Source: a virus
IMG/VR virus record: IMGVR_UViG_3300027822_000028
Location: 1 to 33,217 of that record
DNA length: 33,217 nt
Reading direction: 5' to 3' (one strand)
Below are positions 29,389-33,217 of the stretch, piece by piece (the first letter of the stretch is position 1; each line of letters opens with the position of its first letter). The notes beneath the pieces were generated by a model. The model searched no databases, was not told the origin of the DNA, and worked only from the letters and a program-made list of their open reading frames with translations. The translations under genes and the position numbers were made by a program.

Positions 29389-30474
29389 ATGACCTTACAA
29401 GAAATGAATGAAGCAGGCTACAAATCAACTCAGTCAGAAATAAAACGATTTAACACCCTACTTGCAAAACAATACAAAAAAGCACTTGACGAGATAAGAA
29501 CTGATATCAGAAAAGTATATGATAAAGTAATTGGTGATCGATCACCCTCAGAACTTGCAGCTATATTAAAAGAACAACCTTCTTGGCTTTACGTCCAGGC
29601 TAATAAGTTTGATCGTTTACAAGCACTACAGAAAAAAGTCCAGACACAATTTATAAAGGCATCTATTGCAGCGGGTAATATGACAGTTGAGGCAAGTAAA
29701 ATGGCTATAACTAATAATTTTTATCGGCAGCAATTCGCTGTTATGTTTGCAAATGCTTCCCCGGTATCGCTTAGTTTTACGGTCCTGAATCCTGCAGTTG
29801 TGGAAGTATCTGTTTTAGGTACCCCAACTGTCTGGAATAAATTAGGTAAACAAGTAGCTGATAAGATCGCTGGAAAATATGGAACACTCGGAGCTTATCA
29901 ACCGAAGTATGGAACGCTGTCAAGTATATTGAAAAAAAACCGTATAGCTGATTTACAGAAAATTCAGACAAGTATAACCCAAGGGCTTATTCAAGGGAAG
30001 AGTTTCACCCAAACATCAAAGGATGTTAAGAAAGTTTTAGACTCCACCGCATCCCAAGCGCTCCGGGTTGTTAGAACGGAGAGCATGAGGAATATGAATT
30101 CAGGAGCATATGCAAATCATAATCAGGCAAAGGCTCAAGGATTAGATTTAAAGCGAATGGATCTTGAAGTTTTAGATGATAGAACGAGAGGTCAAAGCCA
30201 ATCAACAGACGGACAGATATCAGATGAAAATGATCAGTTCCATTTTCCTGGGGGTGTACTTGTTGACATTATCGGGAATAGCGGAATAGCAGCCTACGAC
30301 ATCCACGAAAGGGGAGTTGCAATTGAGATAATTGAAGATCAGCCACCCACTCAGAGGCGTGCAAGATCGCCAGTCACAGGAAAAAACGAGATCATATCAT
30401 TTAAAGATTATTCAACTTGGATGTCTGATAATGGTTTTGCTCAAAACAAAACAGGTAGATGGACGATTAAATAG
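29389..30474 (+). CDS. MuF-like minor head protein
   Basis: The 361-residue protein starts immediately after the portal stop. The C-terminal half has the Mu gpF/SPP1 gp7 pattern: TASQALRVVRTESMRNMNSG (about 220-239), then LDLKRMDLEVLDDRTRGQSQ and DQFHFPGGVLVD. The N-terminal half is helical. MuF proteins sit inside the head near the portal and may be injected. The very end is polar, with no toxin domain visible, although MuF proteins sometimes carry one. Its stop is one base from the stop of a convergent minus-strand gene. Confidence 0.88.
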   Translation: MTLQEMNEAGYKSTQSEIKRFNTLLAKQYKKALDEIRTDIRKVYDKVIGDRSPSELAAILKEQPSWLYVQANKFDRLQALQKKVQTQFIKASIAAGNMTVEASKMAITNNFYRQQFAVMFANASPVSLSFTVLNPAVVEVSVLGTPTVWNKLGKQVADKIAGKYGTLGAYQPKYGTLSSILKKNRIADLQKIQTSITQGLIQGKSFTQTSKDVKKVLDSTASQALRVVRTESMRNMNSGAYANHNQAKAQGLDLKRMDLEVLDDRTRGQSQSTDGQISDENDQFHFPGGVLVDIIGNSGIAAYDIHERGVAIEIIEDQPPTQRRARSPVTGKNEIISFKDYSTWMSDNGFAQNKTGRWTIK

Positions 30475-30475
30475 A

Positions 30476-30568
30476 TTATTTTATTAGATCCTCTACATAC
30501 GTATTAGTCCACATATCTCCAACTGAATCATTACCTGCTGATGTATCTTCCATTACTATTATATTCAT
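30476..30568 (-). CDS. Tiny acidic protein
   Basis: The ORF encodes 30 residues (MNIIVMEDTSAGNDSVGDMW...). AAAGGA stands seven bases before the ATG, and it overlaps the upstream gene by four bases. It is the last gene of the nine-gene cassette and ends one base from the MuF stop with no terminator between. Probably translated; function unknown. Confidence 0.5.
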   Translation of the reverse strand: MNIIVMEDTSAGNDSVGDMWTNTYVEDLIK

Positions 30569-30744
30569 TTTACAATCCTTTCATTATGCCAACGCTGTAC
30601 ATCACCGAAACTAAAAAGCTGATTAACTTCCTGAAAGTTTAGAGTTTTTAATAGATTCACGACATTGTGATCATACGCCCTTACATTTGTATCAACTAAT
30701 CTTTGTACTATTGCATTCACTATATCCTGGCCTGTGTTTTTCAT
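30565..30744 (-). CDS. Small hypothetical protein
   Basis: The ORF has 59 residues (MKNTGQDIVNAIVQRLVDTN...) with ATGA overlaps on both sides. It is helical with a LLKTLNFQEVNQLFSFGD middle and a basic end, RWHNERIVK. No family recognised. Confidence 0.6.
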   Translation of the reverse strand: MKNTGQDIVNAIVQRLVDTNVRAYDHNVVNLLKTLNFQEVNQLFSFGDVQRWHNERIVK

Positions 30745-30923
30745 TTTTTATTCCTTATCTGTCCTGCTAATTGGCTTAACGTAAAATTATACGCCTTACT
30801 ATTATCTAATATTAAAGCACATTCTTCTTTGGTTCGGCTAATTGCTTCCTGAAGTTCTTCTTCGGTATAAACTTTATCAGGTAATCTTATTTCAGTTATT
30901 CTTGTATTATTTGCATTAGTCAT
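30741..30923 (-). CDS. Small hypothetical protein
   Basis: The 60-residue protein (MTNANNTRITEIRLPDKVYT...) has a short N-terminal strand and two charged helices (EEELQEAISRTKEECALILD, FTLSQLAGQIRNKK). It overlaps the next gene by four bases and the previous one by eight. GGAG precedes the start. Function unknown. Confidence 0.6.
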   Translation of the reverse strand: MTNANNTRITEIRLPDKVYTEEELQEAISRTKEECALILDNSKAYNFTLSQLAGQIRNKK

Positions 30924-31134
30924 CTATCTCCTCCAATAATGCTTCTTCAGCTATACCTTTTATTCTTTTCTTTATAGAACATCTTTCAACACTTTCGAGA
31001 GCCTTTCTAAACCTTTCTATTTTTTTATCTTTTCTTTCTATTATGCCTTCGGCTTCTGAATATCTTACCCATTCACCTGCTTCATTTTTAGTCATATTAC
31101 ATGGTAACATTGATAGATCTATATATCTATTCAT
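30916..31134 (-). CDS. Small coiled-coil protein
   Basis: The 72-residue protein begins MNRYIDLSMLPCNMTKNEAG, then a charged helix (IIERKDKKIERFRKALESVE) and RCSIKKRIKGIAEEALLEEIDD. Coiled-coil is likely for residues 30-50. It overlaps both neighbours. No function assigned. Confidence 0.6.
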   Translation of the reverse strand: MNRYIDLSMLPCNMTKNEAGEWVRYSEAEGIIERKDKKIERFRKALESVERCSIKKRIKGIAEEALLEEIDD

Positions 31135-31343
31135 TCTGTTTCCTCCAAAACGTTTGAAATAAAATTACAAAAATTAGCTCCTAACTGTTCACCATACCCG
31201 GCAAGCGTATGATTCAAAGCATTTTGCAATTTTTTTACTTCTCCATCTCTGGATTTATAGCCTGCTTTAAATATTACAAACGGATTATCTTCATCAATAT
31301 CTAATAATTCACTATCAATATATAATTGTTCTATTTTATCCAT
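31131..31343 (-). CDS. Small hypothetical protein
   Basis: The 70-residue protein begins MDKIEQLYIDSELLDIDEDN and has an FKAGYKSRDGEVKKLQNALN segment, then GEQLGANFCNFISNVLEETE. The phrase FKAGYKSRD resembles the 'AF.AGY..' helix of many small phage proteins of unknown role. It overlaps both neighbours (ATGA downstream). Confidence 0.6.
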   Translation of the reverse strand: MDKIEQLYIDSELLDIDEDNPFVIFKAGYKSRDGEVKKLQNALNHTLAGYGEQLGANFCNFISNVLEETE

Positions 31344-31485
31344 TTATTCCCTCCTCCATCTCCATCTCCATCTCATATTCAAATTCACCTTTCAAATCCT
31401 GATAAATCCAACAGGTTTCAGGGCATACAGTATCTTTAAATTCACAGTCTTGACATACTTCTAAACTTCCAGGTGTTGCGCTCAT
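31336..31485 (-). CDS. Small cysteine-rich acidic protein
   Basis: The 49-residue ORF (MSATPGSLEVCQDCEFKDTV...) has four Cys as C-x2-C and C-x3-C within 15 residues, enough for one zinc site, followed by an acidic tail with three M-E repeats (GAGATG in the DNA). GAGGAA precedes the ATG. It overlaps the next start by eight bases. Candidate metal-binding inhibitor or adaptor; no evidence beyond the Cys pattern. Confidence 0.6.
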   Translation of the reverse strand: MSATPGSLEVCQDCEFKDTVCPETCWIYQDLKGEFEYEMEMEMEEGING

Positions 31486-31583
31486 TTGAGTTCCTCATGG
31501 TTATTCGACGCTGCAAACATTAAACAAGCCAATGCATAGCCTAAAACCATACCAACAAATCCTGCTATAATAATTCCTATCAT
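31482..31583 (-). CDS. Tiny membrane protein (DUF3789-like)
   Basis: The 33-residue ORF is almost all membrane helix (MIGIIIAGFVGMVLGYALAC) followed by LMFAASNNHEELK. The layout, a glycine-containing helix then C..(M/L)...AAS and a polar tail, is like the small phage proteins called DUF3789. GGAGG precedes the ATG. It overlaps both neighbours by a few bases. Confidence 0.6.
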   Translation of the reverse strand: MIGIIIAGFVGMVLGYALACLMFAASNNHEELK

Positions 31584-31864
31584 TTTATTACCTCCACAAT
31601 TTTCAATGCCGATATTTTAGCCATTTTTATATATCCTCTTAAATCGCTAATAATACTGTTTTTTTCCCTGATATCCTGCTCTAATGCTTCAATCTTATTT
31701 TTCTGGTATTCAAGCGTCTTGACTATCTCACGGTTGGCGTATCTATAAATCCTGGGCTTCCAGTATGTCCGATCGATTAGAATACCGACAATAATACAGC
31801 AGATAGTAATCAAATAAGGCTGTAAAGTGTGTAAAATTTGCGCAAGTTCATAATTTAACATCAT
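31580..31864 (-). CDS. Membrane-anchored coiled-coil protein
   Basis: The protein has 94 residues (93 if the second ATG at 31861, better spaced from GGAGG, is used). One membrane helix lies at about 18-33 (YLITICCIIVGILIDR), followed by a long charged helix (LEYQKNKIEALEQDIREKNS) likely to form a coiled coil. The shape resembles an Rz-type inner-membrane spanin subunit, but the lysis cassette is elsewhere and no partner lipoprotein is adjacent. It overlaps the RHH stop. Confidence 0.6.
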   Translation of the reverse strand: MMLNYELAQILHTLQPYLITICCIIVGILIDRTYWKPRIYRYANREIVKTLEYQKNKIEALEQDIREKNSIISDLRGYIKMAKISALKIVEVIK

Positions 31865-31995
31865 TTTGCCTCCATTATTAACCGTTCTATCTCTTTTGTT
31901 ACTGATCGTAAATTCTTCTTTGCTATCTTTTCAATTTTTTCTTTCGCTTCTTGTGAGATTCTTATTCCCATAAATACTATATTTTTGTTTTCCAT
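31861..31995 (-). CDS. RHH-like regulator of the nine-gene cassette
   Basis: The 44-residue ORF (MENKNIVFMGIRISQEAKEK...) has a strand, IVFMGIRIS, helix A QEAKEKIEKIAKKN and helix B VTKEIERLIMEA, an Arc/CopG-like RHH. AGAGG is the probable ribosome site. It is the first gene after promoter P3, whose operator-like palindrome TAGCA-n3-TGCTA it may bind. The following gene starts in its stop codon. Confidence 0.7.
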   Translation of the reverse strand: MENKNIVFMGIRISQEAKEKIEKIAKKNLRSVTKEIERLIMEAK

Positions 31996-32012
31996 ATCAT
32001 ACCTCTAACATA

Positions 32013-32041
32013 AAGATAGCACAATGCTAACATTATGTCAA
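32013..32041 (-). promoter_or_regulatory. Leftward promoter P3 of the nine-gene cassette
   Basis: TTGACA-N17-TATCTT on the minus strand. Plus strand 32015-32031 reads GATAGCACAATGCTAAC, a 7+3+7 palindrome with one mismatch. TAAAGATAGCACA is identical to promoter P1 over 13 bases. Confidence 0.75.
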
Positions 32042-32056
32042 CAAAAATATTTAATC

Positions 32057-32085
32057 TTGACGGAAGACTTTAAAGGGGGTAGTAT
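32057..32085 (+). promoter_or_regulatory. Rightward promoter of fibre/virion genes
   Basis: TTGACG and TAGTAT lie 17 bases apart, with a further TATTAT overlapping downstream. It points to the beta-helix protein and probably the structural genes beyond the window edge. The divergent P3 -35 lies only 16 bases away, so bound regulators could affect both. Confidence 0.6.
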
Positions 32086-32118
32086 TATTATGTAGTTTAT
32101 TTGGAGGAGGAGTTTAAA

Positions 32119-32880
32119 ATGAGTTATAACTGTTCAGCTAGTTTAATAACTATAAATGGTGAGGGTAGCGTCGCCGCTCCTATCGATTTTGATGATATTT
32201 GTACTAACTGTCCTACTCAAGTTACGAAACTAGGCACTTTGCAATTTCGTTCTACTGCTAATTGGAATTTCGTCAATTCCCATTTTAAAGATACAAATAA
32301 ACAAATACATTTCAATAAAACCAATACACTTCTTTATGTTGATATTAATTCAAGTTTTCAACTTGGCGACAAAGATGCTAACGGCAATGTTTATAATGGG
32401 TGTGCAATGAAATTTGATTCTTGCCAGTTAAGTTTTTGGAGTGGTAGCGGACAAGCAGGAGATGTCAAATTATACGACAGTCTCCTTGATACGCCTGGTG
32501 CTTTCTATAGGGTTTATAGAAGCTCAACACAAGTTTTTGAAATGATAGGCTGTACTGTTCAGGCGTGGAATGGTGGACGTATTCAAGGTGATGGGACCAG
32601 TATCATAAAGAATTGTTATATTCATAACGGTTCTACTTATTCCTTTGGTCCTAGAGGTGCAGGAGGTGGTGGTGGAAGCTCATCAACAAGTGTAGGTACA
32701 GTAGATGACCTAACAGAGGTTGTGAAATATGTAGATACAGAGTATACTTATTTTAGTGGTTATAAAACTGTAGGATGGCAAGTTAATAGATGGGATATAG
32801 ATACGGTAAGAATGATAGCTACAGGATCTGGAACTAAGCCAAGTAGTTTGGCAGAATGTCAAGCCTTAAGCTATAATTAA
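32119..32880 (+). CDS. Beta-helix-like tail fibre/spike protein
   Basis: The ATG at 32119, with GGAGGAGG in front, gives 253 residues. Residues 40-180 show short repeated strands of the parallel beta-helix type (LQFRSTANWNFVNSHF, GCAMKFDSCQLSFW, FEMIGCTVQAWNGGRI, SIIKNCYIHNGSTYSFG). A glycine hinge (GAGGGGG, about 187-193) separates this from a C-terminal region (DDLTEVVKYVDTEYTYFSGY, then WQVNRWDIDTVRMIA). The plan, rigid spike plus hinge plus end domain, suggests a fibre or spike for host contact or for binding another fibre. No glycosidase motif was recognised. Confidence 0.6.
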   Translation: MSYNCSASLITINGEGSVAAPIDFDDICTNCPTQVTKLGTLQFRSTANWNFVNSHFKDTNKQIHFNKTNTLLYVDINSSFQLGDKDANGNVYNGCAMKFDSCQLSFWSGSGQAGDVKLYDSLLDTPGAFYRVYRSSTQVFEMIGCTVQAWNGGRIQGDGTSIIKNCYIHNGSTYSFGPRGAGGGGGSSSTSVGTVDDLTEVVKYVDTEYTYFSGYKTVGWQVNRWDIDTVRMIATGSGTKPSSLAECQALSYN

Positions 32881-32933
32881 AAAGAAAATTAGCATGAAAA
32901 GAGAAGAAATTATGCAGAATAACGGAGGAAAAG

Positions 32934-33217
32934 ATGGGAATAGCTGATGATATTAGTGTAGCTGCTAATGGGGATATAAGACATGCTGGAGGGACAGCAA
33001 CTTATACAGTTCTTGAATTGCATAGATTTTTACAGGATTTAGCTGATGATGCTGTAGCGTCAGGAGATGATTTATTAGATATTACGAGTTCAGATCCCTC
33101 CGCCAGATCTACTGATAATATTATTACATTATTAGGAGATTATAATATTGATGATACTTTAGCTAAATATCTGTATGATGGTTCAATTGTTCAAGGAACT
33201 GGTGCATCAGAAGCAAT
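32934..33217 (+). CDS. Fibre-like structural protein, N-terminal fragment
   Basis: The ORF begins MGIADDISVAANGDIRHAGG after a good CGGAGG and runs open through the window edge (94 full codons). The start, then YTVLELHRFLQDLADDAVAS, GDDLLDITSSDPSARS and TDNIITLLGDYNIDD, is a pattern that I know from long virion-associated proteins in environmental phages. The fragment at 1-251 could be its C-terminus if the genome is circular. Function is unknown beyond probable virion or fibre role. Confidence 0.65.
   Translation, partial: MGIADDISVAANGDIRHAGGTATYTVLELHRFLQDLADDAVASGDDLLDITSSDPSARSTDNIITLLGDYNIDDTLAKYLYDGSIVQGTGASEA

Noticed and set aside
31580-31864. Rz-type spanin
   Set aside because: Membrane helix plus coiled coil fits, but no overlapping lipoprotein partner and not in the lysis cassette; left as a membrane-anchored coiled-coil protein.
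32888-32947. Short plus-strand ORF (MKREEIMQNNGG...) before the last gene
   Set aside because: It only spans the ribosome site of the next gene and ends shortly inside it; no sign that it is a gene.
1-33217. Prophage markers (integrase, excisionase, att sites), tRNA genes, CRISPR array, insertion sequences
   Set aside because: Looked for on both strands; found no protein motif, cloverleaf, regular spacer array or terminal inverted repeats that would support any of them.

Overview
The window is most of the genome of a tailed double-stranded DNA phage (Caudoviricetes) with a long non-contractile tail (siphovirus type). The evidence is a complete virion set: small and large terminase, portal, MuF-like head protein, scaffold, P22/HK97-fold-type coat protein, head-tail connectors, tail terminator, tail tube, a frameshifting tail chaperone, a tape measure without sheath genes, and tail-tip and fibre proteins. 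The DNA is AT-rich. Genes are tightly packed with ATGA or TAATG overlaps, have strong Shine-Dalgarno sites, and are served by sigma70-type promoters, so the host is a bacterium with ordinary SD-led translation. I cannot name the host. I see no integrase, excisionase, tRNA, rRNA, CRISPR or insertion sequence, so a lytic life style is the simplest reading.

Layout. 1-11521 (+): tail-fibre C-terminus, small structural proteins, scaffold, coat, connectors, tail tube, chaperone, tape measure, tail tip and fibres. 11521-14954 (-): an operon headed by a Cro/CI-type HTH gene, with a PD-(D/E)XK exonuclease, a Sak4-like RecA-fold ATPase, small proteins and a lipoprotein, ending at a good terminator. 15038-16401 (+): lysis cassette (XhlA-like coiled-coil/TM protein, L,D-transpeptidase-like lysin candidate, holin). 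16525-25943 (-): replication and nucleic-acid metabolism (RHH regulator, 900-residue primase-helicase, HNH protein, SSB-like protein, DNA methyltransferase, MazG-like protein, VRR-NUC nuclease, PAPS-reductase-like protein, SF2 helicase and many small proteins). 25944-26430: no gene, but twelve GTAAAGT/ACTTTAC motifs, a candidate origin. 26431-30474 (+): terminase, portal and MuF. 30476-31995 (-): nine overlapping tiny genes behind another RHH gene. 32057-end (+): a beta-helix-like fibre protein and the start of a further fibre-like gene.

The right end leads into fibre genes and the left end begins inside a fibre-like gene followed by scaffold and coat. The window therefore looks like a circular or permuted genome cut inside one structural gene, with some sequence missing at the cut, since the two ends do not join in frame.

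Regulation looks unified. Three intergenic regions (14955-15111, 25944-26430, 31996-32118) are divergent. In each, the leftward promoter has the same build, TTGACA-N17-TATCTT, with a shared AAGATAGCA element over the -10, and the first gene it serves encodes a very small DNA-binding protein (HTH, RHH, RHH). The rightward promoters serve lysis, packaging/head and fibre/virion genes. This suggests an early/late switch built on shared operators. No DNA polymerase gene is visible, so replication probably borrows the host polymerase, loaded through the primase-helicase. Three replication or recombination proteins end in acidic DxIPF/DIF-like tails that resemble the protein-recruiting tail of bacterial SSB.
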